Shown: positions 44,045 through 54,717, counted from the first letter of the stretch. The stretch: 64,000 nt of DNA from CAVVZJ01 sp963752755 (GCA_963752755.1 CAVVZJ010000022.1:62001-126000); one strand, 5' to 3'. Program-made: numbers and translations. Notes: generated by a model from the sequence alone, not told the origin.

Positions 44045-45988
44045 TTACTTCTTTTCCTCAAACTCGACGTCGATGACGTCCTCGCCCTTGCCGCCCTCGC
44101 CGGCTTGACCGGCGGCGCCATCGCCTGGCGGCGGTCCTTCGGGACCGCCCGGACCGGCGGCCCCAGGGCCAGGTTGGGCGCTGGCGGCGTAGAGGTGCTC
44201 GGCCATCGCCTGGCTGGCCCGCTGGAGGTCCTCGACGGCCTGGTTGATGGCGGCCGTGTCGTCGCCCGTTTTGACCTCGTTGACCTTGGCGATGGCGGCC
44301 TGGATGGCCGAGGTGTCGGACTCGGAGAGCTTGTCCTTGTGCTCCTCGATCATCTTCTCCATCTGATAGACACGCTGCTCGGCCGTGTTGCGGGCCTCGG
44401 CCAGCTCGCGCTTCTTCTTGTCCTCGGAGGCGTGAGCCTCGGCGTCACGCTGCATCCGGTCGATCTCGTCCTTGGAGAGCCCGCCGGAGCTCTGGATCGT
44501 GATCTTCTGCTCCTTGCCGGTGCCCTTGTCGCGGGCGGAGACGTTGAGGATACCGTTGGCGTCGATGTTGAACGTGACCTCGATCTGGGGCACGCCCATC
44601 CGGGCCGGCGGGATGCCTTCGAGGTTGAAGGTGCCCAGTTCGCGGTTATCGCTGGCCATCGGGCGCTCGCCCTGATAGACCTTGATCGTGACGGCGGTCT
44701 GCATGTCGTCGGCTGTCGTGAAGGTCTCCTTCTTCTCGGTCGGGATCGTCGTGTTGCGGGGGACGAGGACGGTCATCACGCCGCCCTTGGTTTCCAGGCC
44801 GAGCGAGAGTGGGGTGACGTCGAGCAGAAGAATATCCTTCTGCTCGCCGGTCAAAACGGCCCCCTGGATGGCGGCGCCAACGGCGACGACCTCGTCCGGG
44901 TTGACACCCTTGTGCGGGTCCTTGCCGAAAATCTCCTTGACGAGCTGCTGAACGCGCGGCATCCGGGTGGAGCCGCCGACCATCACGACCTCGTCGATGT
45001 CCGACGGCTTGAGCTTCGCGTCCTCAAGTGCCTTGAGGACGGGGCCGCGGCAGCGCTCGAAGAGGCTGTCGGTGATCTTCTCGAACTGGGCCCGCGAAAT
45101 GGACATCGTCAGGTGCTTGGGCGTGCCCGAGGCGTCCATCGTCACGAAAGGCAGATTGATATCCGTCTGCGCCTGGAACGAGAGATCTTTCTTGGCCTTC
45201 TCGGCGGCCTCCTTGAGGCGTTGGAGGGCCATCTGGTCCTTGCGGAGATCGACCCCCTGCTCCTTCTTGAACTCCTCGGCGATGTAGTTAATGAGGGCCT
45301 CGTCCCAGTCGTCGCCACCAAGGTGGGTATCGCCGTTGGTGGAGAGGACCTCGAAGACGCCGTCGCCGACGTCGAGGATCGAGATGTCGAACGTGCCGCC
45401 GCCGAGGTCGAAGACGGCGATCTTCTCGTTCTTCTTCTTGTCGAGACCGTAGGCCAGGGCGGCGGCCGTCGGCTCATTGATGATCCGGGCGACCTCCAGG
45501 CCGGCGATCTGGCCGGCGTCCTTGGTCGCCTGGCGCTGGCTGTCGTTGAAGTAGGCCGGAACCGTGATGACCGCCTTGCGGATCTTGTGCCCGAGATAGC
45601 TTTCGGCGGCCTCCTTGAGCTTGCGAAGGATGAAAGCCGAGATTTCCGGTGGGGTGTACTCCTTGCCGCCGACCTCGACCTTCACGTAGTCGCTAACGCC
45701 CCCAACGACCTCGTAGGGGACCATCTTCTCCTCGTCCTGGACCTCGCTGTGACGACGGCCCATGAACCGCTTGATGGAGTAGATCGTGCCGTTGGGGTTG
45801 GTGACGGCCTGCCGTTTGGCTGGCTCGCCGACGAGCGTCTCGCCCTTGGACGTGAACGCCACCACCGAGGGGGTGATCCGGCTGCCCTCTTGATTGGCGA
45901 TGACCGTGACGTCACCGCCTTCCATCACGGCGACGACGCTGTTGGTCGTCCCGAGGTCAATGCCAATGATTTTCTCGCCTTCAGCCAC
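44045..45988 (-). CDS. dnaK: Chaperone DnaK (Hsp70)
   Basis: 647 aa, intact. ATPase domain: IIGIDLGTTNSVVAVMEGG at the N-terminus, VITVPAYFNDSQRQA, FDLGGGTFDISILD and VVMVGGSTRMP. Substrate domain: LLLDVTPLSLGLET linker region and IDANGILNVSA. The C-terminus is Gly/Pro-rich and ends in DVIDVEFEEKK, close to the conserved EEVD-like bacterial tail. It binds unfolded proteins and works with ClpB (38836-41501). I chose GTG 45988, which AAAGGAGA precedes by seven bases; an upstream frame to 46033 has no such site. No CIRCE element, grpE or dnaJ is seen nearby. It is divergent from pheA across 556 bp. Confidence 0.96.
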   Translation of the reverse strand: MAEGEKIIGIDLGTTNSVVAVMEGGDVTVIANQEGSRITPSVVAFTSKGETLVGEPAKRQAVTNPNGTIYSIKRFMGRRHSEVQDEEKMVPYEVVGGVSDYVKVEVGGKEYTPPEISAFILRKLKEAAESYLGHKIRKAVITVPAYFNDSQRQATKDAGQIAGLEVARIINEPTAAALAYGLDKKKNEKIAVFDLGGGTFDISILDVGDGVFEVLSTNGDTHLGGDDWDEALINYIAEEFKKEQGVDLRKDQMALQRLKEAAEKAKKDLSFQAQTDINLPFVTMDASGTPKHLTMSISRAQFEKITDSLFERCRGPVLKALEDAKLKPSDIDEVVMVGGSTRMPRVQQLVKEIFGKDPHKGVNPDEVVAVGAAIQGAVLTGEQKDILLLDVTPLSLGLETKGGVMTVLVPRNTTIPTEKKETFTTADDMQTAVTIKVYQGERPMASDNRELGTFNLEGIPPARMGVPQIEVTFNIDANGILNVSARDKGTGKEQKITIQSSGGLSKDEIDRMQRDAEAHASEDKKKRELAEARNTAEQRVYQMEKMIEEHKDKLSESDTSAIQAAIAKVNEVKTGDDTAAINQAVEDLQRASQAMAEHLYAASAQPGPGAAGPGGPEGPPPGDGAAGQAGEGGKGEDVIDVEFEEKK

Positions 45989-46222
45989 AATCCCATCTCC
46001 TTTCGGGCCACTCCAGACCCGGCCCCGGCCCACAACGCCGTCCGCCGTCCGACGACCCGGATTCGCTCGCTTCTATACGCTCGCAAATCGCTGAGGGATC
46101 GGGAATACGCAAGGCCGATGCCAGGAAACGGGGAAACCCGGTTCGCTTCGACGAAAGTTGAGAGCCCATGGTAAGATGCATTTCCCAATTCGAGGCCGGT
46201 CCCGGGGTCACCGGCTCGCCGG

Positions 46223-46278
46223 CTGCCAATTCGGCAAGGGGCTGGGGGGGACGTCCGTCGCAACTGCCGATTTGGCAG
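46223..46278. promoter_or_regulatory. Two matching TGCC-N5-GGCA palindromes between dnaK and pheA
   Basis: CTGCCAATTCGGCAA (46223-46237) and CTGCCGATTTGGCAG (46264-46278) are similar operator-like palindromes 41 bp apart, about four helical turns, in the 556-bp divergent region. A regulator binding both could form a loop. Which gene they control is not evident. The rest of the gap (45989-46544) shows no gene. Confidence 0.4.
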
Positions 46279-46544
46279 GGAGACGCGCCCGGGGAAGCCG
46301 GCGGCGCGGGTATTGTATCGCCCGGGTCGGGCTGTCGGAATGGTTGAGCCTGGTAAAGTGACGGAAACTGCGGGGCTCCCGGCGGCATCCTCCCGGCCGG
46401 GACCGGAAGTCGGCCGAGGCGGTCCGCGCCTCCCGCTCGCCCGATCGGACCGCTTGACAACCCAGGGCGGTTCCAATATCACGTTGATACCTTCCATCTT
46501 ATGACCACTCTGCACCGGCTGGACCCGCCGACGAGCGCCTTCTC

Positions 46545-47707
46545 ATGGCCCGAAAGACGACTTCCGATACCCCCGCCGGCCGTTCGTCTCGCGCCTCCTC
46601 CGACTCCCGACGTGCGCCGTCGCTGGCATCGCTACGGGCCGACATCGACCGAATCGATAAAGAACTGGTCAGCCTGCTGAACCGACGCGCCGAGATCGCC
46701 ACCCAGATCGGACAAATCAAGCGGGCGCAGGGACTGGAGGTTTGGTCGCCGGCGCGGGAGGAGGAGGTCCTCGCCAAGGCGATGGCCGCCCACACCGGCC
46801 CCTTGCCGACCGAGACACTTCGCCTGATTTTCCGCGAGTTGATGAGCGGCAGCCGGGCTATTCAGCGCACGCCGAGGGTGGCCTGCCTGGGTCCGAAGTA
46901 TAGCTACAGCTATCTTGCCTCGGTGGCCAAGTTCGGCCAGTCGGTCGAGCACGTGCCGGTCGGCTCGATCGGGACGGTCTTCGAGGAGGTCAACCGCCGG
47001 CACGTCCAGTTTGGCCTGGTGCCGCTGGAGAACTCGACAGATGGCCGGATCGCCGACACCCTGGAGATGTTCGCCCGTCTGCCCAGCCTGAAGATCCGGG
47101 CGGAGGTCCGGCTCCGAGTCCGCCATTGCCTGATTGGCAAAGGGGAGTGGAGCCAGGTTCGTCGGGTCTACTCCAAGGCTCAGGCACTCTCGCAGTGCCG
47201 CCACTGGCTCGGCAAGAACCTGCCTCAGGCGGCGCTCATCGAGGTCGTCTCCACAGCCCACGCCGCCGAGTTGGCCCAGCAGCAGCCTGGGGCCGCGGCG
47301 GTCGCCAGTCGCCAGGCGGCCGACGCCTTTGGGCTGGAAGTGCTCGTGGAGAACATCGAGGACAACCGCCACAACATCACCCGCTTCGCCGTGATCGCGG
47401 AGCAGGACGAGGGCCCCACCGGCCGCGACAAGACGACCCTGATGGCCCGTCTGCCCAACGACCGCGGCTCCCTTTCCAGGCGATCGAGCCGTTCAAGAAG
47501 AACGCCGTGAACATGACCTGGATCGAATCGTTCCCGACCGGCGAGGCCGTTGCCCCCGGCCGCGACCCCACCTACCTGTTCTTCATCGATATCGACGGCC
47601 ACGCCCAGGACGAGCCTGTCCGCCGGGCCATCGAGGCTCTGAAGCGGCGGTCCGACCGGCTGGAGGTGCTGGGATCGTACCCGCGGAGCGACACCGTCGA
47701 GGGCTGA
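46545..47707 (+). CDS. pheA: Chorismate mutase / prephenate dehydratase, one frameshift
   Basis: Bifunctional enzyme of phenylalanine synthesis, about 387 aa. The chorismate mutase helix is LASLRADIDRIDKELVSLLN (residues 26-45) with IGQIKRAQG after it. The prephenate dehydratase domain has LGPKYSYSYLASVAKFG, LVPLENSTDGRIADTL and EDNRHNITRFAVIA. A C-terminal ACT domain, which senses phenylalanine, lies in the next frame (LFQAIEPFKKNAVNMTWIES) after one lost base near 47474. It has a Ser/Arg-rich extra N-terminus of about 25 residues. thrC follows 126 bp later in the same direction. Confidence 0.88.
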
Positions 47708-47833
47708 GCCGTCGGCAGTCGAGTTTCCGGGCGGTCTTCCGGCTTGTCTGGCCGGTACCCTCCCTTATAGAGTGGACCCCGAGCCGCCGGGCCTTTTCCC
47801 GGCCGCCGCCGCGACCCGACCCGCCGGAACGCC

Positions 47834-49258
47834 ATGTCCACCGCCGCCGCGACCGACCTCGCCTATCAGCAGTGCCTCAACCCCGAGTGCCGCGCCACGC
47901 TGTCGGTGGACCAGGCTGCATTTGCCTGTCCTACCTGCGGCGACCTGCTCGACGTGGTCTATGACTGGGAACGCCTGCCCGTCCCCGCGCGGTTGTCGGA
48001 CTTCGAGGCGAAGTGGTCTCGTCGCCGCGATCCGCTTTGTTTCTCGGGCGTTTGGCGGTTCCGGGAACTGCTGCCGTTCGCCCCGGCCGAGAAGGTCGTC
48101 ACCATCGGCGAAGGGCAGACGCTCTTGCAGGAGGCCGACAAGGTCGGTGCCTACGTCGGTCTCCAGCCCGGCCAGCTGTTCCTGCAATACGAGGGGATGA
48201 ACCCGTCGGGCAGTTTCAAGGACAACGGCATGACGGCCGCCTTCACCCACGCCCGGATGGTGGGGGCGAAGCGCGTCGCCTGCGCGAGCACGGGCAACAC
48301 CTCGGCCGCACTGGCGGTCTATTGCTCGGCCACCGACCTCGGCTTCAAGGCGATCATCTTCATCGGCTCCGGCAAGATCGCTTACGGCAAGCTGGCCCAG
48401 GCCCTCGACCACGGGGCATTGACCCTCCAGATTGCCGGCGACTTCGACGACGCCATGCAGCGCGTGCAGCAGGTCTCCCGGCGTCTGGGCATCTACCTGA
48501 TGAACTCGGTCAACCCGTTCCGCCTGGAAGGGCAGAAGGCGATCATGTACCGAGTTCTCGAAGGGCTCGGCTGGGAGGTTCCCGACTGGATCGTCGTTCC
48601 CGGCGGCAATCTGGGCAACTCCTCTGCGTTTGGCAAGGCCTTCCTCGAACTCAAGCACCTCGGTCTGATCGATCGCGTCCCTCGCCTGGCGATCATCAAT
48701 GCCCACGGCGCGCGGACGCTTGATGAACTGGTCGGCCAGCATCGTCTGGCCTGGAACGATGGGTTGCCCGATGCCCAGCTGACCAAAGGCTACTTCGACC
48801 GTATGGATGCCGAAGGCCGGCGAGCCTCGACAATCGCGTCGGCCATCGAGATCAACCGTCCGGTCAACCTCAAGAAGTGCCTCCGTGCTCTGTCTGCCTG
48901 TGACGGCCTCGTCCGCCACGTTACCGACCAGGAGATCATGGACGCCAAGGCCCGCGTCGGCTCCGGCGGCCTGGGTTGCGAGCCGGCCAGCGCGGCCAGC
49001 GTGGCCGGGGCGCGGAAGCTCCGCGCGGAAGGGGTCATCGCCCCGGGAGACCGCGTCGTCTGTATCCTGACTGGCCACCAGCTCAAGGACCCAACCGCTA
49101 CCGTCGCCTACCATAGCGCCGATCAGGATCAGTTCGAGAAGGTCCTCGGCAGCCGGGGGGTCAAGCGGGCCGGATTCGCCAACCGGCCGGTTGTCGTGGC
49201 AAATGACCTGGATGATATCGTGCGCACTATCGCCCTCTACTCAGAGGCCGAGGGCTGA
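47834..49258 (+). CDS. thrC: Threonine synthase
   Basis: PLP enzyme of 474 aa that converts O-phosphohomoserine to threonine. The N-terminus has two Cys pairs (CLNPEC and CPTC) of a zinc-ribbon type, as in many longer threonine synthases. The PLP lysine is in EGMNPSGSFKDNGM, and the phosphate-binding loop is ASTGNTSAALA. VVPGGNLGNSSAFGKA and ILTGHQLKDP complete the signature. The frame is intact. It follows pheA on the same strand, with which it could form an amino acid unit, though they belong to different pathways. Confidence 0.93.
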   Translation: MSTAAATDLAYQQCLNPECRATLSVDQAAFACPTCGDLLDVVYDWERLPVPARLSDFEAKWSRRRDPLCFSGVWRFRELLPFAPAEKVVTIGEGQTLLQEADKVGAYVGLQPGQLFLQYEGMNPSGSFKDNGMTAAFTHARMVGAKRVACASTGNTSAALAVYCSATDLGFKAIIFIGSGKIAYGKLAQALDHGALTLQIAGDFDDAMQRVQQVSRRLGIYLMNSVNPFRLEGQKAIMYRVLEGLGWEVPDWIVVPGGNLGNSSAFGKAFLELKHLGLIDRVPRLAIINAHGARTLDELVGQHRLAWNDGLPDAQLTKGYFDRMDAEGRRASTIASAIEINRPVNLKKCLRALSACDGLVRHVTDQEIMDAKARVGSGGLGCEPASAASVAGARKLRAEGVIAPGDRVVCILTGHQLKDPTATVAYHSADQDQFEKVLGSRGVKRAGFANRPVVVANDLDDIVRTIALYSEAEG

Positions 49259-49339
49259 GGGCACGAGTTCGTTCTGGGAAGCCAGGAGAGAAGCTTCGCC
49301 GCAGAGGCCCAAGGGATACGAAGGTAGCCCAAACGGGTG

Positions 49340-49475
49340 GTGGCTCATGGGGCGAAAACGGTGGCGGGCGTCAAACGGACAGGCCTGACGCCGTGCAACT
49401 TCAATAAACAGCATAATTTCAGTCGATCGGCTGGGGTATCGCCAGGTTCACCACCGTTTTCGCCCCATGAGCCAC
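49340..49475. repeat. 25-bp perfect inverted repeat, 86-bp centre
   Basis: Bases 49340-49364 and 49451-49475 are exact complements (left arm begins GTGGCTCATGGGGCG). The centre holds a smaller palindrome (GGCGTCA and TGACGCC) and no gene. Its size and structure fit a small MITE-like element or a long RNA hairpin. It ends 36 bp before the second 33-bp array. Confidence 0.75.
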
Positions 49476-49511
49476 ACTGTTTTTGCGGCCACCTGACGTC
49501 AGCGGCGGCCT

Positions 49512-49623
49512 GGGTTCGTTTCGCGCCAGGAACGGCCAGAGCGCGAGTTCGTTTTGTACCTGCTTGCGTCCGGCGCCGGGTTCGTTTTGTGCGAGCGTCG
49601 GTCGCGGCCTCTGGTTCGTTTTG
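49512..49623 (-). repeat. Second phased AAACGAACCC array, opposite strand
   Basis: On the minus strand the motif appears four times; its GTTCGTTT complement starts at 49514, 49547, 49580 and 49614. The spacings are 33, 33 and 34 bp. The second and fourth copies each differ from AAACGAACCC by one base. The intervening 20 or so bases are unlike those of the array at 24875-25161. No coding sense is apparent. The array lies about 170 bp after the end of the hybrid kinase gene on that strand. Confidence 0.78.
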
Positions 49624-49795
49624 CATCGAACGGAGTTCGGATTGTCGACGAGCGATGCGACGGTCCGACGATGGTGGTGGAATGTCGGTGCGCACGGAGT
49701 GCGCGGCCTCGGAAGCACCAGTTGGGAATGGGATCGAAACCCGGCGGGGAATTCCGGGGTAATTCTCCGTCCTGAATTGGAAACGGAATGGAGCT

Positions 49796-52739
49796 CTACG
49801 AGGCGGTGGGGCTGAGGCGATTCACGAGGTCGAGGAGTTGCTGGAAATCGATGGGTTTGGCGAGGATTCCGTCCACGTTCAGGGCGGCGAGGTCGGCAGT
49901 GCGACCGCTCAGGACGTCGCCGGTGAGCAGGACGACCTTGAGGTCTCGCCAGCGGGGGTTGGCGCGAATCTGGCGGAGGACCTCGCCGCCTTCCATGCCG
50001 GGCATCATCAGGTCGAGCAGGATGATCGAGGGGCGGAGGCGTCCGAGGAGCTTGAGGGCGGACGGCCCGTCGGGGGCCGACTCGACGGGGTGGCCGGCGT
50101 GGCGGAGGAGGCGGGCGAGCGCCTCGCGGCTGTTTGGGTCATCTTCGACGATCAGGATCGGGTCCGGGGTCGGCCGGGCGTCGGGACGTTGGGCCGCGGG
50201 GGGATTGGCGGGGGCGGGAGCGACGTCGGCGCTCATGTGTTCGGCGGGATAAATGGCGGTGAAGGTGCTGCCGGCACCCAGGCGGCTCTCGACCTGGAGT
50301 CGGCCGCCGATCCCCTCGACGAGGCGACGGCAGATGGCCAGTCCGAGGCCGGTGCCCTTGGTCCGGTCGCGCTCGGGGTTGCGGAGCTGGGCGAACTCGT
50401 CGAAAATCCGTTCGAGCTGGTCGTCGGGGATGCCGGGGCCGGTGTCGCGGACGATGAGGATCAGGCCGCCGTCGTCCGCGGCGCGGGCGGAAACGTCCAC
50501 GCGGCCGGTGTCGGTGAACTTCACGGCGTTGCTGGCCAGGTTGACGAGGACGCGGGCGAGCTTCACCTTGTCGCCGCGAACGACCCGGCCGGGGCGATCG
50601 ACACGCCAGGCGAACTCAAGCGACTTGTCGCCCGCGGCGCGGGCCAGGGGAGCGAGGGACTGCTCGAGGAACTCATCGAGGGCGAACTCGGTCGGGCGGT
50701 AATCGACCAGGCCGGAGTCGAAACGGGAGAGGTCGAGCAGGTCGTTGATGAGCTCGATGAGGTTGGCGGCGACCTTGCGGATGTCGTTGGCTAGCTGGTC
50801 CATCTCGGCGTCGGGGTCGCCGCGGAACTCGATGAGGCGTGCCAGTAGCTCGGCCTGAAGGCTCAGGGCATTGACCGGGGTGCGCAGGTCGTGGCTGACG
50901 GCCGAGAGGAACTGGGTCTTGCGCTTCGAGGCGTTCTCGGCGGCGGCGGCGGCGCGCTGGAGAGCGATCTCGCCGAGGGTTCGCTCGGTGGCGTCAAGGA
51001 TCAAGGCCAGCGCACCGCGGGCCTTGGAGGGGGCGGGAGCGGTGAGAGGCTCGAATCGCCAGTCGAGGTAGCGAGTCGCATCCTCGACCCAGGGAACGCC
51101 CGACTCGGCGAAGGAGATGCGGTCGACGACGCAACGTCGCAGGGCGTCCCGCAGGGCGGGGGCACGGGCGAAAAGCTCGTCGGCACTGGCGCCCGTGATC
51201 TCACGTCGGGACCGGCCGAGAATCCGTCGGGCCGGGCCGTTGCTGGCGCGGCAGACTCCCATGCGGTCAAAGTAGGCGACACCCACGGGCAAGTGGTCGA
51301 GCAGGGCCTTGAACTGCGCGGCGCGGTCGGCCAGTTCGGCTTCGAGGTGAAGCCGCTCGGTGAGGTCAGCAAAGGTGGAGACGGCACCGCCATTGGGGCC
51401 GGGGAACGGGACGGTGGTGAGGCTGAGGATCATCTCGGAGCCATCGGGCCGTCGCTGGCGGAAGACGCCACGGACGGTCTCGCCGTGGTGCAGTGAACGT
51501 ACCAAAGGGCGCTGGGCATCGGTGACGGACTCACCGTCGAGTCGTTGCAGGGCGAATCGGGCGTAAAAATCTTCGAGCTGGGCAGGCACGACGTCGGGGG
51601 CGAGCATCTGGCGGGCGGCCGGGTTGGCGAGGGTCAGGCGACCCTCGGGACCCTCGGCCAGGAGCACGCCGACGGAGATCGTATCGAGGATCGTGGCGAG
51701 CTTGCGTTTCTGGTCCTCGGCCTCGACGCGGGCGGCTTGCTCGCGGCGGAGGACCTGGACGTTGTTGATCGCCGCGGCGACGATCGCGGCGAAGGCGGCC
51801 AGGGCGTCGATGACTTCAGGGGCGAGGTGGACGCTCGCGACGTGGACCATCACGCCGCGCAGCTCGCCACCGGTGGTCAGCGGCAACGCGGCGACGGCGG
51901 CCGGGTTGCCGCGGGCGACCCAGGAGGCATCGGGGCGGTCGGGAGTGTTAGGGGCCTCGGCCTGGAGCCGGCGGAGGACCGGACGACCGATGCGTGCGGC
52001 TTCGCCGATCACGGAGGCGTCCGACAGCGGATCGAGTAGACTCTGAGGGTCGTCCTCGACCCGGCCGGTCAGGCCGGCGCTCGGCGCGGAGGACCAGGCG
52101 GGGGCGGTTGGTCGCCGGGACTGTGGCCGGCTCGAGCAGCCAGACCCGGGCCAGGGCGGCGTCGAAGTGGTCCACCAGGGTGTGTACGGCGGTGGCTAGC
52201 ACCTCATCCAGATTCATGCGACCACCGAGCCGCGAGGCCGCCTGGGCGGTCGCCTGGAGGTAGCGGCTCAAGGTGACCTGACGCTCCAACTCGACGCGAT
52301 CGGCCAGGTCGCGCAGGGCGCCGATCAACAATTCGTGGCCGTCGCCATCGCGAAGGTGGGAGAGAGTGAGCTCGACCTCGACCTCGCTTCCGTCGCGGCG
52401 CAGCGCCGGTAGTCGGACGGCGCGGCCGAAGATGTGGGTTTCGCCGGTCTGAAGGAACCTCGCCACCCCGGCGACGTGGCCGGCGCGCAAGCGGGCCGGG
52501 ACGATCGTCTGCTCCAGCGGCAGGCCGATCAGGTCGGCGGCCGACCAGCCGAGCAAGCGCTCGACGGCGCCGTTGGCATAGACGACCCGCCCCTGGGCGT
52601 CGCACGCCAGCACGGCATCAGCCAGTGTCTCCATGAGCCGGTGGAAATCGAACTCGGCCACCCTTGCCTCCCGCATCGACCGATCGATCGCTCGCGGCCC
52701 CGACACGATTCCGCCCTCCCTTTTCCGGCTGACCAGCAT
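49796..52739 (-). CDS. Hybrid sensor histidine kinase/response regulator, one frameshift
   Basis: About 980 aa. Order: N-terminal PAS (LADAVLACDAQGRVVYANGA), GAF-like domain (LGGRMNLDEVLATAVHTLVD), two more PAS domains (ATILDTISVGVLLAEGPEG; LDHLPVGVAYFDRMGVCRAS), HisKA with phospho-His in FLSAVSHDLRTPVN, HATPase with NLASNAVKFTDTG and DTGPGIPDDQ, and a C-terminal receiver with ILLDLMMPGMEGG. It has no membrane helix, so it is probably a cytoplasmic redox, light or ligand sensor. An extra base near 52077 breaks the GAF region. Starts at 52739 (ATG), 52706 (GTG with GGGAGGGCGG) and 52676 (ATG) are all possible. No DNA-binding output gene is adjacent. Confidence 0.85.
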
Positions 52740-53009
52740 CGTGTCGCCGGCTCGAGCGCCGGAGCCTCTCGGAGTTCTGTAGAGAATCATACCGAAAACA
52801 ATGCAGCAGGTTCCATGGACGCATTCCTCGTGCCCGGAACGCCACCCGCTCAAGAACTCAGCCGGCGAGCCCCAAGCCCCTCGGCTCATCCTCCTTACAC
52901 GGCTTGATTACCGACCTGTACACCCGAATAATAGAACGATCACGGCCGGGCCCGCCACCCTGGTCGGGCAAGTCGCGACCCGGCTCGGACATCGGCGAGG
53001 CGACGACTC

Positions 53010-53309
53010 ATGACCGCCACCCAAGCCCCAGACCACGGCCAACCGCCATCGGTTCCCTCACGCCTGATCCTTACGATTCGCGACCGCCTGTACGCCATCC
53101 GCAAGGTGGCCTGCGATCCGAGCGTCGCGGACAAGGCGTTCCGTCTCCTCAAGGACGATGGTGCGCTCTACGACGTGATCCAGACCCGTCATGGTCCGTC
53201 CTGCGACTGCCCCGACTTCATCTTCCGCCGCGACGGCCTCGACCCGGCCGGCTGCAAGCATGTGCGGGCACTGGTTGCGTTTGGTCTCATCGAGAGGCCG
53301 TCCATCTAA
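53010..53309 (+). CDS. SWIM zinc-finger mini-protein
   Basis: 99 aa. The C-terminal third, CDCPDFIFRRDGLDPAGCKH, follows the SWIM pattern C-x-C...C-x-H, which binds one zinc. The N-terminal part (RDRLYAIRKVACDPSVADKA) is helical and without known fold. SWIM domains bind DNA or protein and are usually attached to ATPases or transposases; here the finger stands alone. It is divergent from the histidine kinase. The function is unknown. Confidence 0.78.
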   Translation: MTATQAPDHGQPPSVPSRLILTIRDRLYAIRKVACDPSVADKAFRLLKDDGALYDVIQTRHGPSCDCPDFIFRRDGLDPAGCKHVRALVAFGLIERPSI

Positions 53310-53536
53310 GCGGACAGCACATTCGGCTCCGCCGGTGCAAACGTCAGCCGGCTCCGATTTAGCAAGGAAGCGCGAGCAAAGGCAGAGCGAACAAATTTGA
53401 TACGATCCAGCCAGGAAGCCGTGACTCCACTTTTTTGTTTTTCTTGGCCGGATCGATCCATTCTTGCGGGCACCATACTACAGCGGTAGCGTGCGCATTT
53501 GAGGTTGGAGTGACCTCGGGTGAAAGGAGATCCGCG

Positions 53537-54717
53537 ATGGCGATGGACACCGTGATCCTGTCGGTTTGCCGCACGCCAGTCGGCCGTTTCCTGGGGGGCC
53601 TGGCGGGCCGCTCGGCCGTGGAGCTTGGGATCGTCGCGGCGCGGGAGGCCCTGGCGAGGTCGGGCCTGAAGCCGGCGGATGTGGATGAGACGATCGTCGG
53701 CAACGTGCTCTCGGCCGGGCTTGGCCAGGCACCGGCGCGGCAAGTGGCGATGGGGGCTGGGTTGCCGACGGGTTCGAGCGCCTTGACCGTCAACATGGTT
53801 TGCGGCTCGGGCTTGCGTGCCGTGATGCTCGCTTCGACGGCGATCCGCGCCGGCGACGCCTCGGTCGTGCTGGCGGGCGGCATGGAAAGCATGAGCAATG
53901 CGCCGCATCTTCTCGCGGTGGACGCTCCGGCTGGAAGCTCGGCGACGCCCCCTTGATTGACCACATGATGCTTGATGGCTTGACGTGTGCCACCGAAGGT
54001 TGGCCAATGGGCATGGCCGCCGAGCGGACGGCCGAGGTTGTCGGCCTCTCGCGGGGCGACCTGGATGCGTTCGCCCTGGAGAGCCAGCGGCGAGCGGTCG
54101 AGGCGCAGCAATCGGGCCATTTCGACGCCGAGATTGTGCCCGTGACGATCCCCGGCCGCAACGGGGAAACCGTCGTCTCCGCCGACGAAGGTCCTCGCGC
54201 CGACGCGACCGCCGAAGCCCTCGCCAAGCTATCGCCAGCGTTCAGGAAAGAAGGGGTCGTCACCGCCGGCAACGCCTCCACGCTCAGCGACGGCGCCGCG
54301 ATGCTTGTCGTGTCGAGCGCCGCGAAGGCACAGGAGCTTGGCAAGGCCCCCCTCGCCCGGATCGTCTCGACCTCCACTTCCGGCCTCGACCCTCGCGACC
54401 TTTTCCTCGCCCCGATCGGCGCCATCCGCAACTCCCTGGCGAAAGCCGGCCTGACGCCCGATCAGATCGACCTGTACGAAATCAACGAAGCGTTCGCCTC
54501 CCAGATGCTCGGCTGCCTTCGGGGCCTTGAGTTGGACCCCTCGCGGGTCAATATTCAAGGTGGCGCGATCGCCCTCGGCCACCCGATCGGGGCGAGTGGG
54601 GCGCGGGTGCTGGTGACGCTGCTGCACTCCCTGAAGCGTCTCGGCAAGCGCCTCGGTTGCGCGGCGCTCTGCCTCGGCGGAGGAAACGCGGTGGCGATGG
54701 TGGTGGAGCGGGCCTGA
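53537..54717 (+). CDS. Acetyl-CoA C-acyltransferase (thiolase), one frameshift
   Basis: About 393 aa, first gene of an acyl-CoA cluster. The nucleophile Cys is in NMVCGSGLRA; the general-base His in GGAIALGHPIGASGAR; the second Cys in AALCLGGGNA; and IDLYEINEAFASQ is the usual NEAF block. It either condenses two acetyl-CoA or cleaves 3-ketoacyl-CoA, the latter fitting the catabolic genes downstream. One lost base near 53918 separates the halves (NAPHLLRGGRSGWKLGDAPL). AAAGGAGA precedes the ATG by seven bases. Confidence 0.88.

Noticed and set aside
44006..46174. 722-codon plus-strand frame over dnaK
   Set aside because: It is the shadow of dnaK; the dnaK protein is unmistakable and the antisense product is low-complexity.
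45989..46544. CIRCE operator upstream of dnaK
   Set aside because: No TTAGCACTC-N9-GAGTGCTAA or near match is present in the interval.
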